From Auanema rhodensis (lineage: Eukaryota; Nematoda; Chromadorea; Rhabditida; Rhabditidae), in NCBI GenBank assembly GCA_964057225.1, contig OZ059899.1:2914001-2978000 (forward strand): a stretch of DNA of 64,000 bases, written 5' to 3'. The position numbers and the translations under genes were made by a program. The first letter of the stretch is position 1; the number at the start of each line of letters is the position of its first letter. Of this stretch, positions 25,761 to 39,694 are shown piece after piece. A model generated the notes under the pieces. It saw only the letters and a program-made list of their open reading frames with translations, did not search any database and was not told where the DNA came from.

Positions 25761-28344
25761 TTTTAAGCTAGCGCAAATCTGATAACACAGATCGACGCAG
25801 CTTAAAAATCCGCATCGAATGCACTATACTACATTGAGAAACGCCTGATACAAAAATTAGTTATGATCGTTTGAAAAATGATGCATTAGTGTATGTTGAG
25901 TTTCCATGTACACTCAACATTGCTTCCAAAAACATTTTGACAAAAATTTTTTCGAAAAATTTCAAAATAATTTAGCAAAAAGTAGATGTTTTTAGATTCC
26001 ATTTTTCAAGGCGAAGACGATAGACAATGTTATTCAACAAAAAAATTAATTCTTCAGGGTGAAAATCGAGGATATAAGTGTGAACTTATATCAGTTGATA
26101 TCTCGGTGCATTTTTAAGCTAACGCAAATCTGATAACACAGATCGACGCAGCTTAAAAATCCGCATCGAATGCACTATACTACATTGAGAAACGCTTGAT
26201 ACAAAAATTAGTTATGATCGTTTGAAAAATGATGCATTAGTGTATGTTGAGTTTCCATGTACACTCAACATTGCTTCCAAAAACAATTTGACAAAAATTT
26301 TTTCGAAAAATTTCAAAATAATTTAGCAAAAAGTAGATGTTTTTAGATTCCTTTTTTTAAGGCAAAGACGATGGACAATGTTATTCAACGAAAAAATTAA
26401 TTCTTCAGGGTGAAAATCGAGGATATAAGTGTGAACTTATATCAGTTGATATCTCGGTGCATTTTTAAGCTAACGCAAATCTGATAACACAGATCGACGC
26501 AGCTTAAAAATCCGCATCGAATGCACTATACTACATTGAGAAACGCTTAATACACAAATTAGGTATGATCGTTTGAAAAATGATGCATTAGTGTATGTTG
26601 AGTTTCCATGTACACTCAACATTGCTTCCAAAAACATTTTGACAAAACTTTTTTCGAAAAATTTCAAAATAATTTAGCAAAAAGTAGATGTTTTTAGATT
26701 CCATTTTTCAAGGCAAAGACGATAGACAATGTTATTCAACAAGAAAATTAATTCTTCAGGGTGAAAATCAAGGATATAAGTGTGAACTTATATCAGTTGA
26801 TATCTCGGTGCATTTTTAAGCTAGCGCAAATCTGATAACACAGATCGACGCAGCTTAAAAATCCGCATCGAATGCACTATACTACATTGAGAAACGCTTA
26901 ATACACAAATTAGGTATGATCGTTTGAAAAATGATGCATTAGTGTATGTTGAGTTTCCATGTACACTCAACATTGCTTCCAAAAACATTTTGACAAAACT
27001 TTTTTCGAAAAATTTCAAAATAATTTAGCAAAAAGTAGATGTTTTTAGATTCCATTTTTCAAGGCAAAGACGATAGACAATGTTATTCAACAAGAAAATT
27101 AATTCTTCAGGGTGAAAATCAAGGATATAAGTGTGAACTTATATCAGTTGATATCTCGGTGCATTTTTAAGCTAGCGCAAATCTGATAACACAGATCGAC
27201 GCAGCTTAAAAATCCGCATCGAATGCACTATACTACATTGAGAAACGCTTAATACACAAATTAGTTATGATCGTTTGAAAAATGATGCATTAGTGTATGT
27301 TGAGTTTCCATGTACACTCAACATTGCTTCCAAAAACATTTTGACAAAACTTTTTTTGAAAAATTTCAGAATAATTTAGCAAAAAGTAGATGTTTTTAGA
27401 TTCCATTTTTCAAGGCAAAGACGATAGACAATGTTATTCAACAAGAAAATTAATTCTTCAGGGTGAAAATCGAGGATATAAGTGTGAACTTATATCAGTT
27501 GATATCTCGGTGCATTTTTAAGCTAGCGCAAATCTGATAACACAGATCGACGCAGCTTAAAAATCCGCATCGAATGCACTATACTACATTGAGAAACGCT
27601 TAATACACAAATTAGTTATGATCGTTTGAAAAATGATGCATTAGTGTATGTTGAGTTTCCATGTACACTCAACATTGCTTCCAAAAACATTTTGACAAAA
27701 ATTTTTTCGAAAAATTTCAGAATAATTTAGCAAAAAGTAGAGGTTTTTAGATTTCTTTTTTCAAGGCAAAGACGATGGACAATGTTATTCAACGAAAAAA
27801 ATAATTCTTCAGGGTGAAAATCGAGGATATAAGTGTGAACTTATATCAGTTGATATCTCGGTGCATTTTTAAGCTAGCGCAAATCTGATAACACAGATCG
27901 ACGCAGCTTAAAAATCCGCATCGAATGCACTATACTACATTGAGAAACGCCTGATACAAAAATTAGTTATGATCGTTTGAAAAATGATGCATTAGTGTAT
28001 GTTGAGTTTCCATGTACACTCAACATTGCTTCCAAAAACATTTTGACAAAAATTTTTTCGAAAAATTTCAAAATAATTTAGCAAAAAGTAGATGTTTTTA
28101 GATTCCATTTTTCAAGGCGAAGACGATAGACAATGTTATTCAACAAAAAAATTAATTCTTCAGGGTGAAAATCGAGGATATAAGTGTGAACTTATATCAG
28201 TTGATATCTCGGTGCATTTTTAAGCTAACGCAAATCTGATAACACAGATCGACGCAGCTTAAAAATCCGCATCGAATGCACTATACTACATTGAGAAACG
28301 CTTGATACAAAAATTAGTTATGATCGTTTGAAAAATGATGCATT
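25761..28344 (-). repeat. Inverted monomers with monomer-scale copy changes
   Basis: Types match block 1 from about 19.3 kb back to about 16.7 kb, but with losses and gains of whole monomers. Two adjacent monomers (about 26470 and 26821 onward), both with aaattaggtatgatcg, match one block 1 type (17703 region) and look like a fresh monomer duplication; they share gaaaatcaagg. The stretch ends at a truncated monomer, gatgcattttcc at 28344. Confidence 0.7.
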
Positions 28345-30341
28345 TTCCTTTTTTTAAGGCAAAGACGATGGACAATGTTATTCAACGAAAAAATTAATTC
28401 TTCAGGGCGAAAATCGAGGATATAAGTGTGAACTTATATCAGTTGATATCTCGGTTCATTTTTAAGCTAGCGCAAATCTGATAACACAGATCGACGCAGC
28501 TTAAAAATCCGCATCGAATGCACTATACTACATTGAGAAACGCCTGATACAAAAATTAGTTATGATCGTTTGAAAAATGATGCATTAGTGTATGTTGAGT
28601 TTCCATGTACACTCAACATTGCTTCCAAAAACATTTTGACAAAAATTTTCTCGAAAAATTTCAAAATAATTATGCAAAAAGTAGATGTTTTTAGATTCCT
28701 TTTTTTAAGGCAAAGACGATGGACAATGTTATTCAACGAAAAAATTAATTCTTCAGGGTGAAAATCGAAGATATAAGTGTGAACTTATATCAGTTGATAT
28801 CTCGGTGCATTTTTAAGCTAGCGCAAATCTGATAACACAGATCGACGCAGCTTAAAAATCCGCATCGAATGCACTATACTACATTGAGAAACGCTTAATA
28901 CAAAAATAAGTTATGATCGTTTGAAAAATGATGCATTAGTGTATGTTGAGTTACCATGTACACTCAACATTGCTTCCAAAAACATTTTGACAAAAATTTT
29001 TTCTAAAAATTTCAAAATAATTTAGCAAAAAGTAGATGTTTTTAGATTTCTTTTCTCAAGGCAAAGACGATGGACAATGTTATTCAACTAAAAAATTAAT
29101 TCTTCAGGATGAAAATCGAGGATATAAGTGTGAACTTATATCAGTTGATATCTCGGTGCATTTTTAAGCTAGCGCAAATCTGATAACACAGATCGACGCA
29201 GCTTAAAAATCCGCATCGAATGCACTATACTACATTGAGAAACGCTTAATACAAAAATAAGTTATGATCGTTTGAAAAATGATGCATTAGTGTATGTTGA
29301 GTTTCCATGTACACTCAACATTGCTTCCAAAAACATTTTGACAAAAATTTTCTCGAAAAATTTCGAAATAATTATGCAAAAAGTAGATGTTTTTAGATTC
29401 CTTTTTTTAAGGCAAAGACGATGGACAATGTTATTCAACGAAAAAATTAATTCTTCAGGGCGAAAATCGAGGATATAAGTGTGAACTTATATCAGTTGAT
29501 ATCTCGGTTCATTTTTAAGCTAGCGCAAATCTGATAACACAGATCGACGCAGCTTAAAAATCCGCATCGAATGCACTATACTACATTGAGAAACGCTTAA
29601 TACAAAAATAAGTTATGATCGTTCGAAAAATGATGCATTAGTGTATGTTGAGTTACCATGTACACTCAACATTGCTTCCAAAAACATTTTGACAAAAATT
29701 TTTTCTAAAAATTTCAAAATAATTTAGCAAAAAGTAGATGTTTTTAGATTTCTTTTTTCAAGGCAAAGACGATGGACAATGTTATTCAACGAAAAAAATA
29801 ATTCTTCAGGGTGAAAATCGAGGATATAAGTGTGAACTTATATCAGTTGATATCTCGGTGCATTTTTAAGCTAGCGCAAATCTGATAACACAGATCGACG
29901 CAGCTTAAAAATCCGCATCGAATGCACTATACTACATTGAGAAACGCCTGATACAAAAATTAGTTATGATCGTTTGAAAAATGATGCATTAGTGTATGTT
30001 GAGTTTCCATGTACACTCAACATTGCTTCCAAAAACATTTTGACAAAAATTTTTTCGAAAAATTTCAAAATAATTTAGCAAAAAGTAGATGTTTTTAGAT
30101 TCCATTTTTCAAGGCGAAGACGATAGACAATGTTATTCAACAAAAAAATTAATTCTTCAGGGTGAAAATCGAGGATATAAGTGTGAACTTATATCAGTTG
30201 ATATCTCGGTGCATTTTTAAGCTAACGCAAATCTGATAACACAGATCGACGCAGCTTAAAAATCCGCATCGAATGCACTATACTACATTGAGAAACGCTT
30301 GATACAAAAATTAGTTATGATCGTTTGAAAAATGATGCATT
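28345..30341 (-). repeat. 1997-bp HOR, copy 1
   Basis: Five full monomers and one 242-bp monomer: 6 x 351 - 109 = 1997. The 109-bp deletion joins gatgcatt directly to ttccttttt, removing dyad 2 and the A/T tract. Other markers are tatgcaaaaag (replacing tttagcaaaaag), aaaataagttatg, gttaccatg, ggcgaaaatc and ggttcattttt. Confidence 0.9.
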
Positions 30342-32338
30342 TTCCTTTTTTTAAGGCAAAGACGATGGACAATGTTATTCAACGAAAAAATTAATTCTTC
30401 AGGGCGAAAATCGAGGATATAAGTGTGAACTTATATCAGTTGATATCTCGGTTCATTTTTAAGCTAGCGCAAATCTGATAACACAGATCGACGCAGCTTA
30501 AAAATCCGCATCGAATGCACTATACTACATTGAGAAACGCTTAATACAAAAATTAGTTATGATCGTTTGAAAAATGATGCATTAGTGTATGTTGAGTTTC
30601 CATGTACACTCAACATTGCTTCCAAAAACATTTTGACAAAAATTTTCTCGAAAAATTTCAAAATAATTATGCAAAAAGTAGATGTTTTTAGATTCCTTTT
30701 TTTAAGGCAAAGACGATGGACAATGTTATTCAACGAAAAAATTAATTCTTCAGGGTGAAAATCGAAGATATAAGTGTGAACTTATATCAGTTGATATCTC
30801 GGTGCATTTTTAAGCTAGCGCAAATCTGATAACACAGATCGACGCAGCTTAAAAATCCGCATCGAATGCACTATACTATATTGAGTAACGCTTAATACAA
30901 AAATTAGTTATGATCGTTTGAAAAATGATGCATTAGTGTATGTTGAGTTTCCATGTACACTCAACATTGCTTCCAAAAACATTTTGACAAAAATTTTTTC
31001 GAAAAATTTCAAGATAATTTAGCAAAAAGTAGATGTTTTTAGATTTCTTTTCTCAAGGCAAAGACGATGGACAATGTTATTCAACTAAAAAATTAATTCT
31101 TCAGGATGAAAATCGAGGATATAAGTGTGAACTTATATCAGTTGATATCTCGGTGCATTTTTAAGCTAGCGCAAATCTGATAACACAGATCGACGCAGCT
31201 TAAAAATCCGCATCGAATGCACTATACTACATTGAGAAACGCTTAATACAAAAATAAGTTATGATCGTTTGAAAAATGATGCATTAGTGTATGTTGAGTT
31301 TCCATGTACACTCAACATTGCTTCCAAAAACATTTTGACAAAAATTTTCTCGAAAAATTTCAAAATAATTATGCAAAAAGTAGATGTTTTTAGATTCCTT
31401 TTTTTAAGGCAAAGACGATGGACAATGTTATTCAACGAAAAAATTAATTCTTCAGGGCGAAAATCGAGGATATAAGTGTGAACTTATATCAGTTGATATC
31501 TCGGTTCATTTTTAAGCTAGCGCAAATCTGATAACACAGATCGACGCAGCTTGAAAATCCGCATCGAATGCACTATACTACATTGAGAAACGCTTAATAC
31601 AAAAATAAGTTATGATCGTTTGAAAAATGATGCATTAGTGTATGTTGAGTTACCATGTACACTCAACATTGCTTCCAAAAACATTTTGACAAAAATTTTT
31701 TCTAAAAATTTCAAAATAATTTAGCAAAAAGTAGATGTTTTTAGATTTCTTTTTTCAAGGCAAAGACGATGGACAATGTTATTCAACGAAAAAAATAATT
31801 CTTCAGGGTGAAAATCGAGGATATAAGTGTGAACTTATATCAGTTGATATCTCGGTGCATTTTTAAGCTAGCGCAAATCTGATAACACAGATCGACGCAG
31901 CTTAAAAATCCGCATCGAATGCACTATACTACATTGAGAAACGCCTGATACAAAAATTAGTTATGATCGTTTGAAAAATGATGCATTAGTGTATGTTGAG
32001 TTTCCATGTACACTCAACATTGCTTCCAAAAACATTTTGACAAAAATTTTTTCGAAAAATTTCAAAATAATTTAGCAAAAAGTAGATGTTTTTAGATTCC
32101 ATTTTTCAAGGCGAAGACGATAGACAATGTTATTCAACAAAAAAATTAATTCTTCAGGGTGAAAATCGAGGATATAAGTGTGAACTTATATCAGTTGATA
32201 TCTCGGTGCATTTTTAAGCTAACGCAAATCTGATAACACAGATCGACGCAGCTTAAAAATCCGCATCGAATGCACTATACTACATTGAGAAACGCTTGAT
32301 ACAAAAATTAGTTATGATCGTTTGAAAAATGATGCATT
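30342..32338 (-). repeat. 1997-bp HOR, copy 2
   Basis: The same order as copy 1, with deletion junctions exactly 1997 bp apart (28344, 30341, 32338). Copy 2 and copy 3 share ctatattgagtaacg (near 30875 and 32872) where copy 1 has ctacattgagaaacg, so copies 2 and 3 are the closest pair. Confidence 0.9.
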
Positions 32339-33790
32339 TTCCTTTTTTTAAGGCAAAGACGATGGACAATGTTATTCAACGAAAAAATTAATTCTTCAGG
32401 GCGAAAATCGAGGATATAAGTGTGAACTTATATCAGTTGATATCTCGGTTCATTTTTAAGCTAGCGCAAATCTGATAACACAGATCGACGCAGCTTAAAA
32501 ATCCGCATCGAATGCACTATACTACATTGAGAAACGCTTAATACAAAAATTAGTTATGATCGTTTGAAAAATGATGCATTAGTGTATGTTGAGTTTCCAT
32601 GTACACTCAACATTGCTTCCAAAAACATTTTGACAAAAATTTTCTCGAAAAATTTCAAAATAATTATGCAAAAAGTAGATGTTTTTAGATTTTTTTTTTT
32701 AAGGCAAAGACGATGGACAATGTTATTCAACGAAAAAATTAATTCTTCAGGGTGAAAATCGAAGATATAAGTGTGAACTTATATCAGTTGATATCTCGGT
32801 GCATTTTTAAGCTAGCGCAAATCTGATAACACAGATCGACGCAGCTTAAAAATCCGCATCGAATGCACTATACTATATTGAGTAACGCTTAATACAAAAA
32901 TTAGTTATGATCGTTTGAAAAATGATGCATTAGTGTATGTTGAGTTTCCATGTACACTCAACATTGCTTCCAAAAACATTTTGACAAAAATGTTTTCGAA
33001 AAATTTCAAGATAATTTAGCAAAAAGTAGATGTTTTTAGATTTCTTTTCTCAAGGCAAAGACGATGGACAATGTTATTCAACTAAAAAATTAATTCTTCA
33101 GGATGAAAATCGAGGATATAAGTGTGAACTTATATCAGTTGATATCTCGGTGCATTTTTAAGCTAGCGCAAATCTGATAACACAGATCGACGCAGCTTAA
33201 AAATCCGCATCGAATGCACTATACTACATTGAGAAACGCTTAATACAAAAATAAGTTATGATCGTTTGAAAAATGATGCATTAGTGTATGTTGAGTTTCC
33301 ATGTACACTCAACATTGCTTCCAAAAACATTTTGACAAAAATTTTCTCGAAAAATTTCAAAATAATTATGCAAAAAGTAGATGTTTTTAGATTCCTTTTT
33401 TTAAGGCAAAGACGATGGACAATGTTATTCAACGAAAAAATTAATTCTTCAGGGCGAAAATCGAGGATATAAGTGTGAACTTATATCAGTTGATATCTCG
33501 GTTCATTTTTAAGCTAGCGCAAATCTGATAACACAGATCGACGCAGCTTAAAAATCCGCATCGAATGCACTATACTACATTGAGAAACGCTTAATACAAA
33601 AATAAGTTATGATCGTTTGAAAAATGATGCATTAGTGTATGTTGAGTTACCATGTACACTCAACATTGCTTCCAAAAACATTTTGACAAAAATTTTTTCT
33701 AAAAATTTCAAAATAATTTAGCAAAAAGTAGATGTTTTTAGATTTCTTTTTTCAAGGCAAAGACGATGGACAATGTTATTCAACGAAAAA
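32339..33790 (-). repeat. 1997-bp HOR, copy 3 (partial)
   Basis: It follows copy 2 to about 33790. There caacgaaaaaattaattc replaces caacgaaaaaaataattc, and the next monomer differs (ctatattgagaaacgctta instead of the gcctga type). It carries a private T-run expansion near 32690 (agatttttttttt). About 540 bp of the unit is missing relative to copies 1 and 2. Confidence 0.8.
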
Positions 33791-34221
33791 ATTAATTCTT
33801 CAGGGTGAAAATCGAGGATATAAGTGTGAACTTATATCAGTTGATATCTCGGTGCATTTTTAAGCTAGCGCAAATCTGATAACACAGATCGACGCAGCTT
33901 AAAAATCCGCATCGAATGCACTATACTATATTGAGAAACGCTTAATACAAAAATTAGTTATGATCGTTTGAAAAATGATGCATTAGTGTATGTTGAGTTT
34001 CCATGTACACTCAACATTGCTTCCAAAAACATTTTGACAAAAATTTTCTCGAAAAATTTCAAAATAATTTAGCAAAAAGTAGATGTTTTTAGATTCCTTT
34101 TTTTAAGGCAAAGACGATGGACAATGTTATTCAACGAAAAAACTAATTCTTCAGGGTGAAAATCGAGGATATAAGTGTGAACTTATATCAGTTGATATCT
34201 CGGTGCATTTTTAAGCTAGCG

Positions 34222-35820
34222 CGGACAATGTTATTCAACGAGAAAATTATTCCTTCAGGGTGAAAATCGAGGATATAAGTGTGAACTTATATCAGTTGAT
34301 ATCTCGGTGCATTTTTAAGCTAGCGCAAATCTGATAACACAGATCGACGCAGCTTAAAAATCCGCATCGAATGCACTAAACTACATTGAGAAACGCTTGA
34401 TACAAAAATTAGTTATGATCGTTTGAAAAATGATGCATTAGTGTATGTTGAGTTTCCATGTACACTCAACATTGCTTCCAAAAACATTTTGACAAAAATT
34501 TTCTCGAAAAATTTCAAAATAATTTAGCAAAAAGTAGATGTTTTTAGATTCCTTTTTTTAAGGCAAAGACGATGGACAATGTTATTCAACGAAAAAACTA
34601 ATTCTTCAGGGTGAAAATCGAGGATATAAGTGTGAACTTATATCAGTTGATATCTCGGTGCATTTTTAAGCTAGCGCGGACAATGTTATTTAACGAGAAA
34701 ATTATTCCTTCAGGGTGAAAATCGAGGATATAAGTGTGAACTTATATCAGTTGATATCTCGGTGCATTTTTAAGCTAGCGCAAATCTGATAACACAGATC
34801 GACGCAGCTTAAAAATCCGCATCGAATGCACTAAACTACATTGAGAAACGCTTGATACAAAAATTAGTTATGATCGTTTGAAAAATGATGCATTAGTGTA
34901 TGTTGAGTTTCCATGTACACTCAACATTGCTTCCAAAAACATTTTGACAAAAATTTTTTCGAAAAATTTCAAAATAATTTAGCAAAAAGTAGATGTTTTT
35001 AGATTCCATTTTTCAAGGCAAAGACGATGTACAATGTTATTTTTGCTTCCAAAAACATTTTGACAAAAATTTTCTCGAAAAATTTCAAAATAATTTAGCA
35101 AAAAGTAGATGTTTTTAGATTCCTTTTTTTAAGGCAAAGACGATGGACAATGTTATTCAACGAAAAAATTAATTCTTCAGGGTGAAAATCGAGGATATAA
35201 GTGTGAACTTATATCAGTTGATATCTCGGTGCATTTTTAAGCTAGCGCGGACAATGTTATTCAACGAGAAAATTATTCCTTCAGGGTGAAAATCGAGGAT
35301 ATAAGTGTGAACTTATATCAGTTGATATCTCGGTGCATTTTTAAGCTAGCGCAAATCTGATAACACAGATCGACGCAGCTTAAAAATCCGCATCGAATGC
35401 ACTAAACTACACTGAGAAACGCTTGATACAAAAGTTAGTTATGATCGTTTGAAAAATGATGCATTAGTGTATGTTGAGTTTCCATGTACACTCAACATTG
35501 CTTCCAAAAACATTTTGACAAAAATTTTTTCGAAAAATTTCAAAATAATTTAGCAAAAAGTAGATGTTTTTAGATTCCATTTTTCAAGGCAAAGACGATG
35601 TACAATGTTATTTTTGCTTCCAAAAACATTTTGACAAAAATTTTCTCGAAAAATTTCAAAATAATTTAGCAAAAAGTAGATGTTTTTAGATTCCTTTTTT
35701 TAAGGCAAAGACGATGGACAATGTTATTCAACGAAAAAATTAATTCTTCAGGGTGAAAATCGAGGATATAAGTGTGAACTTATATCAGTTGATATCTCGG
35801 TGCATTTTTAAGCTAGAGCA
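34222..35820 (-). repeat. 455- and 571-bp composite units, inverted
   Basis: The deletion junction gctagcgc|ggacaatg occurs at 34221, 34676 and 35247, spaced 455 then 571 bp. A second junction, acaatgttattttt|gcttcc, occurs at about 35040 and 35611, spaced 571. So 455 = 2 x 351 - 247, and 571 is that unit plus a 116-bp repeat of monomer sequence. The 455-bp form carries only the first rearrangement. Confidence 0.85.
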
Positions 35821-37348
35821 AATCTGATAACACAGATCGACGCAGCTTAAAAATCCGCATCGAATGCACTATACTACATTGAGAAACGCTTAATACAAAA
35901 ATTAGTTATGATCGTTTGAAAAATGATGCATTAGTGTATGTTGAGTTTCCATGTACACTCAACATTGCTTCCAAAAACATTTTGACAAAAATTTTTTCGA
36001 AAAATTTCAAGATAATTTAGCAAAAAGTAGATGTTTTTAGATTTCTTTTCTCAAGGCAAAGACGATGGACAATGTTATTCAACTAAAAAATTAATTCTTC
36101 AGGATGAAAATCGAGGATATAAGTGTGAATTTATATCAGTTGATATCTCGGTGCATTTTTAAGCTAGCGCAAATCTGATAACACAGATCGACGCAGCTTA
36201 AAAATCCGCATCGAATGCACTATACTACATTGAGAAACGCTTAATACAAAAATAAGTTATGATCGTTTGAAAAATGATGCATTAGTGTATGTTGAGTTTC
36301 CATGTACACTCAACATTGCTTCCAAAAACATTTTGACAAAAATTTTCTCGAAAAATTTCAAAATAATTATGCAAAAAGTAGATGTTTTTAGATTCCTTTT
36401 TTTAAGGCAAAGACGATGGACAATGTTATTCAACGAAAAAATTAATTCTTCAGGGCGAAAATCGAGGATATAAGTGTGAACTTATATCAGTTGATATCTC
36501 GGTTCATTTTTAAGCTAGCGCAAATCTGATAACACAGATCGACGCAGCTTAAAAATCCGCATCGAATGCACTATACTACATTGAGAAACGCTTAATACAA
36601 AAATTAGTTATGATCGTTTGAAAAATGATGCATTAGTGTATGTTGAGTTTCCATGTACACTCAACATTGCTTCCAAAAACATTTTGACAAAAATTTTCTC
36701 GAAAAATTTCAAAATAATTATGCAAAAAGTAGATGTTTTTAGATTCCTTTTTTTAAGGCAAAGACGATGGACAATGTTATTCAACGAAAAAATTAATTCT
36801 TCAGGGTGAAAATCGAAGATATAAGTGTGAACTTATATCAGTTGATATCTCGGTGCATTTTTAAGCTAGCGCAAATCTGATAACACAGATCGACGCAGCT
36901 TAAAAATCCGCATCGAATGCACTATACTATATTGAGTAACGCTTAATACAAAAATTAGTTATGATCGTTTGAAAAATGATGCATTAGTGTATGTTGAGTT
37001 TCCATGTACACTCAACATTGCTTCCAAAAACATTTTGACAAAAATTTTTTCGAAAAATTTCAAGATAATTTAGCAAAAAGTAGATGTTTTTAGATTTCTT
37101 TTCTCAAGGCAAAGACGATGGACAATGTTATTCAACTAAAAAATTAATTCTTCAGGATGAAAATCGAGGATATAAGTGTGAACTTATATCAGTTGATATC
37201 TCGGTGCATTTTTAAGCTAGCGCAAATCTGATAACACAGATCGACGCAGCTTAAAAATCCGCATCGAATGCACTATACTACATTGAGAAACGCTTAATAC
37301 AAAAATAAGTTATGATCGTTTGAAAAATGATGCATTAGTGTATGTTGA
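35614..37348 (-). repeat. Left arm of a second, wide inverted repeat
   Basis: Base x pairs with 81237 - x in 43889-45623. Shared rare variants include tgcataatta types (36267-36473 with 44764-44970; 36618-36809 with 44428-44619), gctagagc at 35811 with gctctagc at 45420, the agtaacg/gttact variant, and aatgaaccg. Matches stop at the composite junction outward and at the block junction inward. Confidence 0.85.
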
Positions 37349-37364
37349 TTAGTGATCATTAGTG
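37349..37364. other. 16-bp filler at the block 2/block 3 junction
   Basis: Between the - strand sequence ending tatgttga and the + strand sequence starting tattttgaaa lies ttagtgatcattagtg. Its second half continues into tat, repeating the cattagtgtat found about 25 bases upstream (37333-37343). It therefore looks like a short templated insertion, as seen at polymerase-theta or replication template-switch joins. Confidence 0.7.
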
Positions 37365-37410
37365 TATTTTGAAATTTTTCGAGAAAATTTTTGTCAAAAT
37401 GTTTTTGGAA

Positions 37411-39694
37411 GCAAAAATAACATTGTACATCGTCTTTGCCTTGAAAAATGGAATCTAAAAACATCTACTTTTTGCTAAATTATTTTGAAATTTTTCGAAA
37501 AAATTTTTGTCAAAATGTTTTTGGAAGCAATGTTGAGTGTACATGGAAACTCAACATACACTAATGCATCATTTTTCAAACGATCATAACTAATTTTTGT
37601 ATCAAGCGTTTCTCAATGTAGTTTAGTGCATTCGATGCGGATTTTTAAGCTGCGTCGATCTGTGTTATCAGATTTGCGCTAGCTTAAAAATGCACCGAGA
37701 TATCAACTGATATAAGTTCACACTTATATCCTCGATTTTCACCCTGAAGGAATAATTTTCTCGTTGAATAACATTGTCCGCGCTAGCTTAAAAATGCACC
37801 GAGATATCAACTGATATAAGTTCACACTTATATCCTCGATTTTCACCCTGAAGAATTAATTTTTTCGTTGAATAACATTGTCCATCGTCTTTGCCTTAAA
37901 AAAAGGAATCTAAAAACATCTACTTTTTGCTAAATTATTTTGAAATTTTTCGAGAAAATTTTTGTCAAAATGTTTTTGGAAGCAAAAATAACATTGTACA
38001 TCGTCTTTGCCTTGAAGAATGGAATCTAAAAACATCTACTTTTTGCTAAATTATTTTGAAATTTTTCGAAAAAATTTTTGTCAAAATGTTTTTGGAAGCA
38101 ATGTTGAGTGTACATGGAAACTCAACATACACTAATGCATCATTTTTCAAACGATCATAACTAATTTTTGTATCAAGCGTTTCTCAATGTAGTTTAGTGC
38201 ATTCGATGCGGATTTTTAAGCTGCGTCGATCTGTGTTATCAGATTTGCGCTAGCTTAAAAATGCACCGAGATATCAACTGATATAAGTTCACACTTATAT
38301 CCTCGATTTTCACCCTGAAGGAATAATTTTCTCGTTGAATAACATTGTCCGCGCTAGCTTAAAAATGCACCGAGATATCAACTGATATAAGTTCACACTT
38401 ATATCCTCGATTTTCACCCTGAAGAATTAATTTTTTCGTTGAATAACATTGTCCATCGTCTTTGCCTTAAAAAAAGGAATCTAAAAACATCTACTTTTTG
38501 CTAAATTATTTTGAAATTTTTCGAGAAAATTTTTGTCAAAATGTTTTTGGAAGCAAAAATAACATTGTACATCGTCTTTGCCTTGAAAAATGGAATCTAA
38601 AAACATCTACTTTTTGCTAAATTATTTTGAAATTTTTCGAAAAAATTTTTGTCAAAATGTTTTTGGAAGCAATGTTGAGTGTACATGGAAACTCAACATA
38701 CACTAATGCATCATTTTTCAAACGATCATAACTAATTTTTGTATCAAGCGTTTCTCAATGTAGTTTAGTGCATTCGATGCGGATTTTTAAGCTGCGTCGA
38801 TCTGTGTTATCAGATTTGCGCTAGCTTAAAAATGCACCGAGATATCAACTGATATAAGTTCACACTTATATCCTCGATTTTCACCCTGAAGGAATAATTT
38901 TCTCGTTGAATAACATTGTCCGCGCTAGCTTAAAAATGCACCGAGATATCAACTGATATAAGTTCACACTTATATCCTCGATTTTCACCCTGAAGAATTA
39001 ATTTTTTCGTTGAATAACATTGTCCATCGTCTTTGCCTTAAAAAAAGGAATCTAAAAACATCTACTTTTTGCTAAATTATTTTGAAATTTTTCGAGAAAA
39101 TTTTTGTCAAAATGTTTTTGGAAGCAAAAATAACATTGTACATCGTCTTTGCCTTGAAAAATGGAATCTAAAAACATCTACTTTTTGCTAAATTATTTTG
39201 AAATTTTTCGAAAAAATTTTTGTCAAAATGTTTTTGGAAGCAATGTTGAGTGTACATGGAAACTCAACATACACTAATGCATCATTTTTCAAGCGATCAT
39301 AACTAATTTTTGTATCAAGCGTTTCTCAATGTAGTTTAGTGCATTCGATGCGGATTTTTAAGCTGCGTCGATCTGTGTTATCAGATTTGCGCTAGCTTAA
39401 AAATGCACCGAGATATCAACTGATATAAGTTCACACTTATATCCTCGATTTTCACCCTGAAGGAATAATTTTCTCGTTGAATAACATTGTCCGCGCTAGC
39501 TTAAAAATGCACCGAGATATCAACTGATATAAGTTCACACTTATATCCTCGATTTTCACCCTGAAGAATTAATTTTTTCGTTGAATAACATTGTCCATCG
39601 TCTTTGCCTTAAAAAAAGGAATCTAAAAACATCTACTTTTTGCTAAATTATTTTGAAATTTTTCAAGAAAATTTTTGTCAAAATGTTTTTGGAA
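37411..39694 (+). repeat. 571-bp composite units, four copies
   Basis: The junction ggaagca|aaaataacattgtac starts at 37411, 37982, 38553 and 39124, and gtcc|gcgctagc lies at 37776, 38347, 38918 and 39489; all intervals are 571. Each unit is a full monomer plus a monomer that lost about 247 bp and gained a 116-bp local repeat. Internal markers are gaaggaataattttc and gtagtttagtg. The last unit passes into a normal monomer at about 39695. Confidence 0.9.

Larger units (their letters stand above)
22791..37348 (-). repeat. Block 2: inverted satellite block
   Basis: All monomers here read on the - strand, starting with tttttccaaaaatttc and ending at tatgttga. The left part mirrors block 1. The right part shares its monomer types and order with block 3. 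The block contains truncated monomers and composite units that are absent from block 1. Confidence 0.95.

Noticed and set aside
22791-37348. Simple inversion of one 14.6-kb segment
   Set aside because: A plain inversion would not leave mirror-image neighbours at both ends. The left end has 2.97-kb mirrored arms and the right end is mirrored at 43.9-45.6 kb. I prefer inverted duplication, though a later exchange could also contribute.
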